Below are positions 19,236 through 28,284 of a DNA stretch of 32,329 nt, piece by piece. The number at the start of each line of letters is the position of its first letter. The stretch's first letter is position 1. Origin of the DNA: Legionella drancourtii LLAP12 (GTDB taxonomy: Bacteria; Pseudomonadota; Gammaproteobacteria; Legionellales; Legionellaceae); NCBI RefSeq assembly GCF_000162755.2, contig NZ_JH413817.1, forward strand, positions 1-32,329. Reading direction: 5' to 3'. Under the pieces are notes generated by a model. The model did no database searches, had not been told where the DNA came from, and was given only the letters and a program-made list of their open reading frames with translations. Both the position numbers and the translations under genes were made by a program.

Positions 19236-20039
19236 ATGAATTACGTGATAAGGATAGCCGTATTATTTTGTTTCATCATCTCCACTACGTTTGCTAATCA
19301 GTTGGAGGTGAAGTTTAATGGAAAAAATATTAAGTTACCGTACTGGGCTGCAGTAAAAAATCCTCATGGTGCGGTAATTTTAATTCATGGTGCACCGCAG
19401 GCACAATGGTCGATGTTATTAGCGCACTTAGCAAAGAAATTGGCCATTAATGGATGGTCAGCGGTCTTGGTAAATTGCTCTCAAGATAACCCTGAGCCTT
19501 GGGTAAAAGAATTGCCCGAGGTCATCAATACCTTGCGCCAACAAAAAAATAATCGCATTATTGTTGTCCATTATGGAGAACAGCTAAAGCAAACTTTTGA
19601 TTCATTCAATAAATCGCCAAAGGCTGCAATCGATGGGTTAATCTTGATCTCAGCCTATGATATACCTAAAACTGATGATAAAAAGCCTGAGCTTAGTATG
19701 CCTTTAATGGATATTGCCGGTCAGTTTGATTATCCGTCGGTGATGGAGCAAATGAGCGCACGAGAAAACGAGTTTGCACAAAACCAATATCTTGCTCTGA
19801 AAATTCCGGGCGCGCATCATGATTATGAATATAGCCATCAATTACTGTTGTCTTTTATGTATGGTTGGATGTTGAAGCGCGCAGAATTTAAACCAACGCC
19901 ACCACCGGTTTTGGTTTCTTATATTGAGTCTATTGAGCCGTTGATGCCGAAACAAGTTGCACTTGACGAGGAAGGGGATTGGACTGGTTTTGTTTATAAT
20001 CCTGAAGGGCAACCAACACAGGAAATTGAAACGCCATAA
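19236..20039 (+). CDS. DUF3530-like alpha/beta-hydrolase fold protein, apparently lacking its nucleophile
   Basis: A 267-residue exported protein: MNYVIRIAVLFCFIISTTFA is a signal peptide. The fold is alpha/beta hydrolase, with the HG oxyanion region (AVILIHGAPQAQ), and GAHHDYEYSH may hold a histidine near the end of the domain. The expected GxSxG nucleophile elbow after strand 5 is replaced by IIVVHYGEQLKQ, with no serine, so catalysis of the usual kind seems unlikely. The C-terminal 50 residues are proline- and acid-rich. It follows plaA closely and could be a non-enzymatic partner or a lipid-binding protein. I recall a similar gene beside plaA in L. pneumophila. The function is unknown. 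Confidence 0.75.
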   Translation: MNYVIRIAVLFCFIISTTFANQLEVKFNGKNIKLPYWAAVKNPHGAVILIHGAPQAQWSMLLAHLAKKLAINGWSAVLVNCSQDNPEPWVKELPEVINTLRQQKNNRIIVVHYGEQLKQTFDSFNKSPKAAIDGLILISAYDIPKTDDKKPELSMPLMDIAGQFDYPSVMEQMSARENEFAQNQYLALKIPGAHHDYEYSHQLLLSFMYGWMLKRAEFKPTPPPVLVSYIESIEPLMPKQVALDEEGDWTGFVYNPEGQPTQEIETP

Positions 20040-20239
20040 ATAAGTAAGTGCAGGCGCTTGTTTGTAAAGCTAAGAAAAAATCTTTTCTCCTCTTGGGCAT
20101 AAGGCGTTGAGCGAAGCCCTATTGTCCACAGAATCCAGAGCTTTTTCTTTTTGGCGTGGATCCTTGCGGACAAGCTGCAGGAAGTTGCCAGATGACGATT
20201 ATACTTCTTTGGATAAGGGATTTTTCCCAGAAATATTTT

Positions 20240-21129
20240 CTACCAACCCTTACTCGTACAAATTAACTCATAAGCTTTGACAATTTTTTGTGTCTTCTCA
20301 TTAGCCATTTTAATCATCTCTTGTGGCAAGCCTTTTGAAACTAATTTATCTGGATGGTTACGGCTTAATAAGCGTCGATAAGCACGTTTCACCTCTTGCT
20401 TGCTTGCGCTCGGCGAAACATCGATTAAGGCATAAGCATGGTCTAAATTAGTTTTTGTCGGTTTATAGTTGTACCTGCTGTATGAGGAATAAGAGTCTGA
20501 TGAGGATTGATTGGCCTTGCTTTGTTGTTGTTCTTCTTCTGCTGTATCGCTATGCACGGAACCGAAATCTTCATAAAAGCGATATTGTTTATGAAAAGGC
20601 ATAAAACCAAGATGTGAAAAAATCGTATCTAAAACTTGAATTTTCCTTGTCGACAGGCCATCAATTTTTGCTGCTTGATACTGAATATCCATGAATAATT
20701 TTAATAAATCACGATTGTCTTTACAGGCTTTCTGTAATTGTGAAATCTTATGATTTAAATTGAAGTGCGGGTTTTTTCCTTCATTAAATAAATGCATGGC
20801 TTCAATTTTTTGTTCCCGGTTCAAATGCATATCCTGCATGAGTAAACGCGCCATATTGAGTTCTTGTTCGCTAACGCGACCATCCGCTTTAGCGATATAC
20901 CCCATGATTGAAAAAGTGGTTTCAAAAAATATTTTTTGGACGGTGGCGTTTTTTCTCTGAAATAGGACCATTGTGGATTCGCATAATGGTCGGATAAACG
21001 GCGTACCACAACTGTGCCAACAAAAAGACCAAGAAGGATACCAAGCGGTCCGGCGATGCAGTAACCAAAAAAAGCACCGAGGAACTTGCCCCACCAGGAA
21101 TTTGCTGTGAAGAACTCTTTAAAATTCAT
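20240..21129 (-). pseudogene. djlA: DnaJ-like co-chaperone DjlA, split by a one-base frameshift
   Basis: The sequence encodes a DjlA-type membrane-anchored J-domain protein in two frames. The N-terminal frame (21129 down to about 20950) starts MNFKEFFTANSWWGKFLGAF with a glycine-rich transmembrane helix (PLGILLGLFVGTVVV) and reads to SYFREK. The C-terminal frame continues as NATVQKIFFETTFSIMGY, with a TerB-like region (IAKADGRVSEQELNMARLLM), a Ser/Gln-rich linker and a J domain with HPD (LLSRNHPDKLV). The switch is at an A6 run (20949-20954); one extra A would fuse them perfectly. DjlA co-operates with DnaK. The break may be a real mutation, a homopolymer error, or be bypassed by slippage. 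It is divergent from waaA. Confidence 0.85.
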
Positions 21130-21248
21130 CGCAAAGGATTACCTTATAAAATTAACAAGTATAGTGGTTTTTCTAGCATGTTGTTGCAATTTTATCGCTT
21201 TATACCACATATTAAGTATATACTGTTGTTTTTGAGCTTTGGTTTTAT

Positions 21249-22502
21249 ATGCGATTTTTTTACTCTTTTTTAATGTATTTACTGACGCCATATATGCTGA
21301 TTCGTCTATGGTGGAAGGGGCGTCGTTTGTCAGCATACCGGCAGCGCATTGCTGAGCGTTTTTGTCTGAGTAAAAACCAAAATAAACCCGTTGATATTTG
21401 GGTACATGCCGTGTCATTAGGTGAGGTAATTGCCGCTATTCCTTTAATTGATGCCATGCTCGATAAAAAATGGTCCGTATTTGTTACTACTATGACGCCA
21501 ACCGGTTCTGAGCGAGTGCTGGCACGTTTTGGCGACAAAGTTTATCATCAATATTTACCTTATGATCTTCCTGGAGTGCTGAAGCGTTTCTTCAAGCAAA
21601 TTCAGCCACGAGTCGGTATTATCATGGAAACAGAACTATGGCCTAACTTAATTTATCAGGCACGTGCGGCCAAGGTACCTTTATTGCTTGCTAATGCACG
21701 TTTATCTGATGATTCCCGACGCGGCTATCAATGGATTAGATTCGTCATTAAACCTGTGCTTAATCAGTTTTCGGCTATTTTATCCCAAGGAAATGAAGAT
21801 GCTAAACGTTTTATTGCTTTGGGAGCGAAACCAGAAATCGTTCATGTTTTAGGTAATATCAAATTTGATTTGCAAACGAATACAATTGATAGTAAAAAAT
21901 TTGCTGATTTAAAATGCCATTGGGGTGCAGAGCGAATTGTGGTTATTGCTGCTAGCACACATGAAAATGAAGAAGCACAAATCTTAGCGCAACTCAAACG
22001 CTTACAAAAAGCAGTTCCAGGAGTGGTTTTATTAATTGCACCACGGCATCCTGAGCGTTTTCAGGAAGTCTATCAATTATGTAGGCAAGGAGGATTTAAT
22101 ACCGGTCTGCGTTCTAACCTAAACACCTTAAGCACTGAAAATGAAATTGTTGTATTAGACAGCTTAGGTGAACTATTAGGTATGTATCAAATTAGTGATT
22201 ATGCTTTTGTGGGGGGGAGTTTAGTTCCTGTCGGTGGGCATAATGTGCTTGAGCCTATTGCCATGAATGTACCGGTGTTAACTGGTAATCAAGTTCATAA
22301 CTTTAAGAAGATTTGTGCTGATTTAGCGGATGCTCAGGCTATTTTATTAGTTCAACAAGCAAACGACGTAGTTGATGGTATTATTAAATTGCACGTTGAT
22401 CAAGTATTACGACAACAGATGGTGAATAATGCTACGGCGGTCTTTGAACGGAATAAAGGGGCTGTAATGCGGCATTTACAAAAAATTGAAGGGGTGTTTT
22501 AA
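21249..22502 (+). CDS. waaA: 3-deoxy-D-manno-octulosonic acid (Kdo) transferase WaaA
   Basis: WaaA (KdtA) adds Kdo to lipid A precursor on the inner face of the cytoplasmic membrane. It is 417 residues, near the E. coli length of 425. It opens with an N-terminal membrane anchor (SFLMYLLTPYMLIRLWW), then the conserved WVHAVSLGEVIAAIPLI with the catalytic Glu, TPTGSERV, METELWPNLI and, in the C-terminal GT-B domain, VGGSLVPVGGHNVLEPIA. The ATG follows a TATACT-containing upstream region. It is divergent from djlA and convergent with dksA. Confidence 0.95.
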   Translation: MRFFYSFLMYLLTPYMLIRLWWKGRRLSAYRQRIAERFCLSKNQNKPVDIWVHAVSLGEVIAAIPLIDAMLDKKWSVFVTTMTPTGSERVLARFGDKVYHQYLPYDLPGVLKRFFKQIQPRVGIIMETELWPNLIYQARAAKVPLLLANARLSDDSRRGYQWIRFVIKPVLNQFSAILSQGNEDAKRFIALGAKPEIVHVLGNIKFDLQTNTIDSKKFADLKCHWGAERIVVIAASTHENEEAQILAQLKRLQKAVPGVVLLIAPRHPERFQEVYQLCRQGGFNTGLRSNLNTLSTENEIVVLDSLGELLGMYQISDYAFVGGSLVPVGGHNVLEPIAMNVPVLTGNQVHNFKKICADLADAQAILLVQQANDVVDGIIKLHVDQVLRQQMVNNATAVFERNKGAVMRHLQKIEGVF

Positions 22503-22620
22503 CCTTAATAGGGTTAGCCCACCGACCGAAATGCCTCATCTTTTATCGCGTGCACCAAAATCCGATCGTTCTCCAAGATTTTGTGGGCATTCCTTTTAAA
22601 CTGAAGAGTACATGAAGTAC

Positions 22621-22647
22621 GTAGGTTGGGTCGTTGAACCCATAGGC
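22621..22647. repeat. GTAGGTTGGG repeat, degenerate copy
   Basis: GTAGGTTGGGTC GTT GAACCCATAGGC has the left arm of the palindrome seen at the rpoD 3' end (283-307), but its right arm has diverged (partial TGGGTC/GAACCCA pairing). It sits downstream of waaA. Confidence 0.5.
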
Positions 22648-22667
22648 ATCAAAAGTTAAGGAAAAAA

Positions 22668-22795
22668 AACATAAATGCCATCCAGACCCGTTCGGGCTGA
22701 GGAGGCATTTATGTTGCTTCCAAGCCTCGTGCCAAGACTAACAAGGCTTCGAGACAGCGCTAAAGCTCGCTTCTTTAGCCCGAATGGCTCGAGGA
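22668..22795. repeat. Compound structured repeat between waaA and dksA
   Basis: Several nested inverted repeats occupy this convergent gap. AACATAAATGCC (22668-22679) and GGCATTTATGTT (22704-22715) are perfect 12-bp arms around a CCCG-TT-CGGG hairpin. CCGTTCGGGCT (22688-22698) and AGCCCGAATGG (22777-22787) match 10 of 11 in inverted order. GCTAAAG and CTTTAGC form a 7-bp hairpin (22759-22779). The right end is shared with 13690-13711. The whole gap (22503-22841) holds no gene. A bidirectional terminator plus a small non-autonomous repeat is the simplest reading. Confidence 0.55.
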
Positions 22796-22841
22796 TAGAC
22801 AAGGTTTACCTCCTTATAAACCTACATTTATATGAGGTATG

Positions 22842-23318
22842 TTAAGAGCCTTGATTTTGACGTTCTTTGATTTCTGATAAAGTTTTACAATCGATGCATA
22901 ATGTAGCAGTAGGTCTTGCTTCCAAACGTTTGAGTCCAATTTCTATGCCGCAGGCTTCGCAATAGCCAAAATCATCATTTCTTAGTCGTTCTAAAGCATC
23001 TTCAATTTTTTTAATGAGTTTACGTTCGCGGTCGCGGGTTCGTAACTCAATACTGAATTCTTCTTCTTGACTTGCTCTATCCGATGGATCAGGAAAATTA
23101 GCCGCTTCATCTTTCATGTGTGTTACGGTGCGATCGACTTCTTCCATTAATGATTGACGCCAAGCCAGCAATATTTTTTCAATATGTGCTAGCTGATTCT
23201 CATTCATATACTCTTCGCCTTCAGCCTCAATGTAAGGAGAAATTCCCATGCTACCTATCGTGTCATTTTTCACGTTGTATAGTCTCTCATTATTTTTATC
23301 AATTAATTGTTCGGTCAT
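22842..23318 (-). CDS. dksA: RNA polymerase-binding transcription factor DksA
   Basis: DksA binds the secondary channel of RNA polymerase and, with ppGpp, drives the stringent response; in Legionella it affects the switch to the transmissive phase. It is 158 residues (E. coli 151), with coiled-coil helices and the tip motif [13 protein letters not shown], which keeps the DxxDxA residues. The zinc site is CEACG plus CIDC, and it ends [15 protein letters not shown] stands 5 bases before this ATG, so the shorter start was chosen over an ATG 4 codons upstream. The first ~40 residues are less conserved. Confidence 0.97.
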   Translation of the reverse strand: MTEQLIDKNNERLYNVKNDTIGSMGISPYIEAEGEEYMNENQLAHIEKILLAWRQSLMEEVDRTVTHMKDEAANFPDPSDRASQEEEFSIELRTRDRERKLIKKIEDALERLRNDDFGYCEACGIEIGLKRLEARPTATLCIDCKTLSEIKERQNQGS

Positions 23319-23407
23319 TTTAGCCTCCATCCCTAAATTATTTCATAAGTGGGATCTCTTCAGAAGGCGGTTAGATATACCAAAAAACGGATGTATCATC
23401 AATAGTA

Positions 23408-24214
23408 TTATCGCCAACCACCGCTAACTCTGTCATGACCCTGAATATCTTTCCAGCTCTGCACGTTTTTATAACCTAATTCAATAAGTATAGCTTGTAC
23501 ATTTAACTTTTGATCGTAGCCATGCTCTAGTAAGAGTACGCCATTAGGTAATAGATAATCATAACCTTGTTTTATTATTAATAGAAGATCAGCGAGTCCT
23601 TGTTGGCCGCTAGCTAAAGCATTATATGGCTCAAAACGAAGATCACCTTCGTTTAGGTGTGGATCTTGTTCGGCAATGTAAGGTGGATTTGAAATAATCG
23701 CATGGTATTGCTGCTGAGGAATGTTACTGTACCAATCAGAATGATAGAATGTCACATTACTTAGCTGATGGTGTAGAGCATTTTCTTTCGCGATGAGTAA
23801 TGCTTCTTCACTGACATCGCAAGCAACAATGTGCCACTGAGGCCTTTCTTTGGCAAGTGCCAGGGCTATGGCACCACTTCCCGTACCTAATTCAAGAATA
23901 CAAGTATTGGGGCTATTAGGGAGTTTTTCCAGGGCCAGTTCGACTAATAATTCGGTTTCATGGCGCGGAATTAAGGTATGACGATTCACTTTTAAATTGA
24001 GCGACCAAAATTCACGTTCACCCGTGATGTAGGCTATAGGAACACCTTGGGCGCGTTCAGCCAGTAAATTCTGGTAGGTTGCAAATTGCTCGTCACTGAG
24101 TAATTCTTCAGGATGGGCAAAGAGGTAGGCTCTATTTTTTTTTAAGAGGTAGCATAATAAAATTTCAGCTTCCAGTTCTGGGTTTTGACCCAAAACTGCT
24201 CGGATACTAATCAT
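23408..24214 (-). CDS. prmC: Peptide chain release factor N5-glutamine methyltransferase PrmC
   Basis: PrmC (HemK) methylates the Gln of the GGQ motif in release factors 1 and 2. It is 268 residues with an N-terminal helical domain. The SAM-binding motif is [16 protein letters not shown] and the catalytic motif is [13 protein letters not shown]. The target, prfA, is immediately upstream and overlaps it by 8 bases, so the two are translationally coupled. Order: hemA > prfA > prmC, a common arrangement. Confidence 0.97.
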   Translation of the reverse strand: MISIRAVLGQNPELEAEILLCYLLKKNRAYLFAHPEELLSDEQFATYQNLLAERAQGVPIAYITGEREFWSLNLKVNRHTLIPRHETELLVELALEKLPNSPNTCILELGTGSGAIALALAKERPQWHIVACDVSEEALLIAKENALHHQLSNVTFYHSDWYSNIPQQQYHAIISNPPYIAEQDPHLNEGDLRFEPYNALASGQQGLADLLLIIKQGYDYLLPNGVLLLEHGYDQKLNVQAILIELGYKNVQSWKDIQGHDRVSGGWR

Positions 24215-25295
24215 TTCGTCCTAGTTCTGCAAGTAATTCAGCGTGGTATTCACGTTTTAATGGTTCAACGACGAGTGCTAAATTACCTTCCATTACGTCG
24301 CCTAGTTGATAAATTGTCAGGTTAATACGATGATCCGTTAAACGACCTTGAGGGTAGTTATAGGTGCGAATTCGCTCTGAACGATCACCTGAGCCTACTA
24401 GTGATTTACGGGTTTGTGCTTGCTCTTTCTTTTGCTTGCTTTGTTCGGCATCGAGTAACCGTGTTTTAAGTAAAGACATTGCTTTAGCACGGTTTTTATG
24501 CTGCGAACGTTCATCCTGACATTCAACCACGACGCCGGTAGGAATATGCGTGATGCGGATTGCTGAATCTGTTTTATTCACGTGCTGGCCTCCAGCTCCC
24601 GAAGAGCGGTAGGTATCGATACGTAAATCATCGGTGTTAATTTGAATGTCGTCAATTTCTTCAACTTCTGGCATAACCGCAACGGTGCAGGCTGAAGTAT
24701 GAACACGACCTTGAGATTCAGTGTCTGGAACACGTTGTACGCGATGAGCACCAGATTCAAACTTAAGTTGCGAGTACACAGCATTACCACTGATGCGAGC
24801 GATAATTTCTTTGTAGCCACCATGTTCACCATGACTGGCGCTAATTAACTCAAGTTGCCAGCCTTGATTTTCGGCATAGCGACTGTACATACGATAAAGA
24901 TCGCCTGCAAAAATTGCGGCTTCATCACCACCTGTTCCTGCGCGAACTTCAAGATAAATATTACGCTCGTCATCGGGGTCTTTGGGAATCAAATGCCATT
25001 GTAATTGTTCATCAAGCTCGTCAATTTGCTTTTGGGCATCTTCTAATTCATCTTCCGCCATGGTCGCTAATTCTTGATCATCTCCTGCCAGCATTTCCTG
25101 CAGTGATGCTAAATTGTTTTGCGCATCAAGATAGGTCTCATAACAGGTCGCTACGGGCTCTAATTGTGCATACTCCTTTGACAGGGCTTTAAACTGATTT
25201 TGATCTGCAATAACTGATGCTTCAGATAAGAGTCGACCTACTTCCTGAAAACGCTCCAGCATTTGCTGGAGTTTAAACTCAAGGGATTTCTTCAT
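24207..25295 (-). CDS. prfA: Peptide chain release factor 1
   Basis: RF1 recognises UAA and UAG and triggers peptide release. It is 362 residues (E. coli 360). The catalytic GGQ motif is in [17 protein letters not shown] and the PCRF domain in [20 protein letters not shown]. The start [13 protein letters not shown] matches the family; a longer in-frame form reads through hemA sequence. It overlaps the end of hemA by 17 bases and prmC by 8, suggesting one polycistronic message. Confidence 0.97.
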   Translation of the reverse strand: MKKSLEFKLQQMLERFQEVGRLLSEASVIADQNQFKALSKEYAQLEPVATCYETYLDAQNNLASLQEMLAGDDQELATMAEDELEDAQKQIDELDEQLQWHLIPKDPDDERNIYLEVRAGTGGDEAAIFAGDLYRMYSRYAENQGWQLELISASHGEHGGYKEIIARISGNAVYSQLKFESGAHRVQRVPDTESQGRVHTSACTVAVMPEVEEIDDIQINTDDLRIDTYRSSGAGGQHVNKTDSAIRITHIPTGVVVECQDERSQHKNRAKAMSLLKTRLLDAEQSKQKKEQAQTRKSLVGSGDRSERIRTYNYPQGRLTDHRINLTIYQLGDVMEGNLALVVEPLKREYHAELLAELGRND

Positions 25296-26553
25296 AGGAT
25301 GATTGATGGGTTGTTGTATTAAAAAGATATTGCGCCAAGGTAAATAAATCTTCGCGGCCATCACAGGCTATTTGTTTTAAGCCTGTAGTTGGATTATGAG
25401 TTAATTTATTGACTAGGCGCTCGCTAAATTCATTTAAAACTATTTGTTGGCAGTGTCCGGCAGAAAGTTTTTTCAACGCTCGTTGTAATTCTTGTTGTGC
25501 CAGATGCTGCATTTGAGTTCGGTAATCACAAATCACTTTTTTCGCTTTGAGGGAGCGCTGTTTGTGAATGTAATTATTGAGTTCTTCTTCAATTAATTGT
25601 TCGGCGTATAAGGCTGCCTGTCGTCGCTCTTCCAAGCCTTTTTCGATCATGTTTTGCAAATCATCAACGTTATACAGATGCACTGGTTCTAATTCACTAA
25701 TATCTGCTTCGATATCACGAGGAACAGCTAAATCCAAAAAGAACATAGGGGCATGATTTCTTTGGGGTAAGGCATGTTCTACTAAATTTTTATTAATGAA
25801 TGGAATAGGGCATGTTGTTGCTGTCACAACAACGTCTGCTTGTGGCAAATATTGAGCAAGATTACTGATGGCAATTGCTTTCCCGCCAAAGATAAGGGCT
25901 AATTTTTCCGCATTTTCTAGAGTGCGATTTGCGATCATAAATTGGTGCACACCTTGTTGATGCAGATATTTAGCTACTAAAGAAGCCGTTTCGCCAGAAC
26001 CAATTAATAAGACATTTAAGGATTTATAATCTGTAAAAAATTGCCCAATTAGTTGTGCTGCAGCATAAGCTATCGAAACGGGGTTTGTACCTACGCCACT
26101 TTGTGTTCTAATGCGTTTTGATGCACTAAAAATATATTCAAACGCAGGGCGCAATTGGGTCTTTATTGCCCCTAATTGATTGGCATATTGGTAAGCTTGT
26201 TTCATTTGGCCAAGAATTTGCGGTTCACCAATCATCATTGAATCTAGACCACTTGCAACGCGTAAGGCATGTTGAATGCCTTGCCGATCTTTATGGATAT
26301 ATAAATGAGGTGACAATGATTCGAGTGATAGTCGATGTTCCATAGCAAGCCACGGGGCAAGTACGTGCGGATCGTGAGTATCACAATATATTTCAGTGCG
26401 GTTACAGGTCGATAAAATAGTTGCTTCATTCACTTCAGGCAGGCTTAGCAAGCTGTGTAGCAAAGAATCCTGGGTAGCCGGAGATAAAGCGACTTTTTCA
26501 CGCACGTTTATTGGAGCCGTTTTATGATTGAGCCCGCAAGCAACAAACACCAT
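25279..26553 (-). CDS. hemA: Glutamyl-tRNA reductase
   Basis: HemA reduces Glu-tRNA(Glu) to glutamate-1-semialdehyde with NADPH, the first committed step of C5-pathway haem synthesis. It is 424 residues and begins [20 protein letters not shown]. The catalytic Cys50 is in [14 protein letters not shown], and there is a [13 protein letters not shown] nucleotide-binding stretch. The C-terminal dimerisation helices follow. No good ribosome-binding site precedes the ATG. A possible -10 (TACAAT, minus strand, 26588-26593) lies 35 bases upstream. Confidence 0.96.
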   Translation of the reverse strand: MVFVACGLNHKTAPINVREKVALSPATQDSLLHSLLSLPEVNEATILSTCNRTEIYCDTHDPHVLAPWLAMEHRLSLESLSPHLYIHKDRQGIQHALRVASGLDSMMIGEPQILGQMKQAYQYANQLGAIKTQLRPAFEYIFSASKRIRTQSGVGTNPVSIAYAAAQLIGQFFTDYKSLNVLLIGSGETASLVAKYLHQQGVHQFMIANRTLENAEKLALIFGGKAIAISNLAQYLPQADVVVTATTCPIPFINKNLVEHALPQRNHAPMFFLDLAVPRDIEADISELEPVHLYNVDDLQNMIEKGLEERRQAALYAEQLIEEELNNYIHKQRSLKAKKVICDYRTQMQHLAQQELQRALKKLSAGHCQQIVLNEFSERLVNKLTHNPTTGLKQIACDGREDLFTLAQYLFNTTTHQSSYEEIP

Positions 26554-26615
26554 ATATGAATTAGTCTATATTTAAAGTAATCGGGGGATTGTAAACGATT
26601 AGGCGCTAAATTTGT

Positions 26616-26660
26616 AGGGTCTACGAACAATTCTACTGTAATGAATTGTTTGCAGACCCT
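26616..26660. promoter_or_regulatory. Long inverted repeat between divergent hemA and the 91-aa gene
   Basis: AGGGTCTACGAACAATTC (26616-26633) and GAATTGTTTGCAGACCCT (26643-26660) pair over 17 of 18 positions with a 9-base loop. It lies upstream of both genes, about 60 bases from hemA and 105 bases from the other start, close to the likely hemA -10. It could be an operator, a transcript hairpin, or a small repeat element; the sequence does not decide. Confidence 0.5.
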
Positions 26661-26765
26661 GATATTTGACAGAAATTTTGAGAAATTAAAGTACATCTTT
26701 ATTTAGCCGCTAACATACAGTAGAGAGTTTTTGCACAGAATGTGTCAACTGATGGGGAGACGGTC

Positions 26766-27041
26766 ATGGATATTATCCTTCAAGGTGAACATAGTGGCGA
26801 TGAAGCAGCACAAAGCTTAGAACGTGTGTTGCAATTATTTAAAGAGCGTTATCATATTGCCGCATTTCGCGAAATTCATTTAACAGTAACTTTAATTGAT
26901 GATCAAGGTGATGATGTCGAGTTGGTGGATAGTGAGTCAAACCAGGCATATCGCGTGTTTGAGGTGTACCGGCAAGGTTATGAATTGGCAGGTAGACGCA
27001 ATACACCATTGTTGCAATTGGTAGTTGATAATACGAAATAA
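26766..27041 (+). CDS. Conserved small acidic protein of unknown function
   Basis: A 91-residue soluble protein starting MDIILQGEHSGDEAAQSLER, with an alternating helix/strand pattern (LQLFKERY, EIHLTVTLIDDQGDDVEL, YRVFEVYR). It carries no motif I recognise. The ATG is 6 bases after GGGGAG, a strong site; an ATG 8 codons earlier lacks one. It is divergent from hemA and 140 bases upstream of the RseP-like protease on the same strand, so the two may be functionally linked. It looks real from coding quality and the ribosome-binding site. Confidence 0.7.
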   Translation: MDIILQGEHSGDEAAQSLERVLQLFKERYHIAAFREIHLTVTLIDDQGDDVELVDSESNQAYRVFEVYRQGYELAGRRNTPLLQLVVDNTK

Positions 27042-27181
27042 TTAAATGACAATGCAGGAACCGTCTGTATTAATATAGAACCGTAGAGGTATTCGAGATC
27101 GGATTATCTTGGATATGGGTTACGGTTTTTCCTAATCTGGAAATGCAGTCTTTGGAAATTTAGCTGTGATAGGAGTGGACT

Positions 27182-28249
27182 ATGTTTTTGGCCATCATTG
27201 CCATAATACTCACCTTACTTTTAGTTGTTGGCATCCATGAAGGTGGTCATGCACTAGTAGCACGTTACTTTAAAGTTAAAATTAAAAAAGTTTCTATAGG
27301 CTTTGGCAAACCTTTATTGCATTGGCAAAGCAGTGGAGGCTGCGAATGGGTATGGGCTGTTTTCCCTTTAGGTGGTTATGTTCAATTAGAAAATACGCGC
27401 ATTAGCCCTGTGGCACAATCAGAGTACTCAGGGTGTTTTGATAAAAAACCAGTCTGGCAACGGATTTTGATTTTATTAGCGGGTGCTGGTGCTAATATTA
27501 TTACGGCGTGGTTCGCGCTGATCCTGGTGTACATGATTGGTTTGAATTATACCGTACCGCAAATTCAATTTGTACAGCCTGATAGCGTAGCGGCTCAAGC
27601 AGGAATCGTTGCGGGGGATCAATTGCTCGCGATCGCCGGCCATGATACGCCATCCTGGAATGATGTGGGTATGCAATTGGTGATTTTCTGGGGTAAACAA
27701 AAGGTACCGATGACGGTAAGTCGTAATGATGGTAAAGAATTAAAAGAAGTAACCTTGGATTTAAGCCATATACAATTTCGTGGTTTGAAGGCAAATTTAT
27801 TAACGCGGCTGGGTATGGAGCCTAATTTATCCGCTGCTCATAGTACACTTCATGCCTCCTCTATTGGTGAGGCCATCCATCAGGCCAATAGAATTATTGT
27901 GAATATGTTTTATTTCTTTTTAATCATTTTTAAACAATTATTTTCTGGTGTGATTCCCTTTTCCATGTTGCTTGGGCCTTTGAGTGTATTTGCTGCTTCT
28001 GTGGCTTCATTAACGCAGGGGATCGTTGTTTTTATGTTTTTTATTGCCACATTAAGTTTGGCTGTTGCTTTGGTTAATTTATTTCCTATTCCAGGTTTAG
28101 ATGGTGGGTCGATTGTTTATGCAGTGATCGAGAAAATTCGTGGTAAGTCAGTATCCGTAGCGATGGAGCTCTTGTTGCATCGTTTGGTGTTTATTGTATT
28201 TTGTATGGTATTGGTTCATTTGTTGATGAATGATTTGCAACGGATTTAA
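27182..28249 (+). CDS. Short RseP-like M50 site-2 membrane protease
   Basis: An intramembrane zinc metalloprotease of the RseP/S2P family. It is 355 residues, about 95 shorter than E. coli RseP. The HExxH zinc motif is HEGGH at 19-23 in the first membrane helix, where RseP has HEFGH. A single PDZ domain lies at about 110-200 (QPDSVAAQAGIVAGDQLLAI). The second conserved motif NLFPIPGLDGG is near 300-309 and supplies the third zinc ligand (Asp307). RseP normally has two PDZ domains. Legionella also has, by general knowledge, a canonical RseP in the bamA region, so this would be a paralogue. Its substrate is unknown. AGGAG is 8 bases before the ATG. Confidence 0.88.
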   Translation: MFLAIIAIILTLLLVVGIHEGGHALVARYFKVKIKKVSIGFGKPLLHWQSSGGCEWVWAVFPLGGYVQLENTRISPVAQSEYSGCFDKKPVWQRILILLAGAGANIITAWFALILVYMIGLNYTVPQIQFVQPDSVAAQAGIVAGDQLLAIAGHDTPSWNDVGMQLVIFWGKQKVPMTVSRNDGKELKEVTLDLSHIQFRGLKANLLTRLGMEPNLSAAHSTLHASSIGEAIHQANRIIVNMFYFFLIIFKQLFSGVIPFSMLLGPLSVFAASVASLTQGIVVFMFFIATLSLAVALVNLFPIPGLDGGSIVYAVIEKIRGKSVSVAMELLLHRLVFIVFCMVLVHLLMNDLQRI

Positions 28250-28284
28250 CCTTTTATTTAGTTTAAACAGTTTAGAGGTGGTTA

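Noticed and set aside
20940-20965. Canonical -1 slippery heptamer A AAA AAC for programmed frameshifting in djlA
   Set aside because: The heptamer is present but in the wrong register for the upstream frame: its codons AAA AAC are already those of the downstream frame. A single-tRNA slip or polymerase slippage remains possible, so only the canonical tandem-slip model is rejected.
21139-21538. Small minus-strand frames over the 5' end of waaA
   Set aside because: They are shadows of the conserved WaaA coding sequence.
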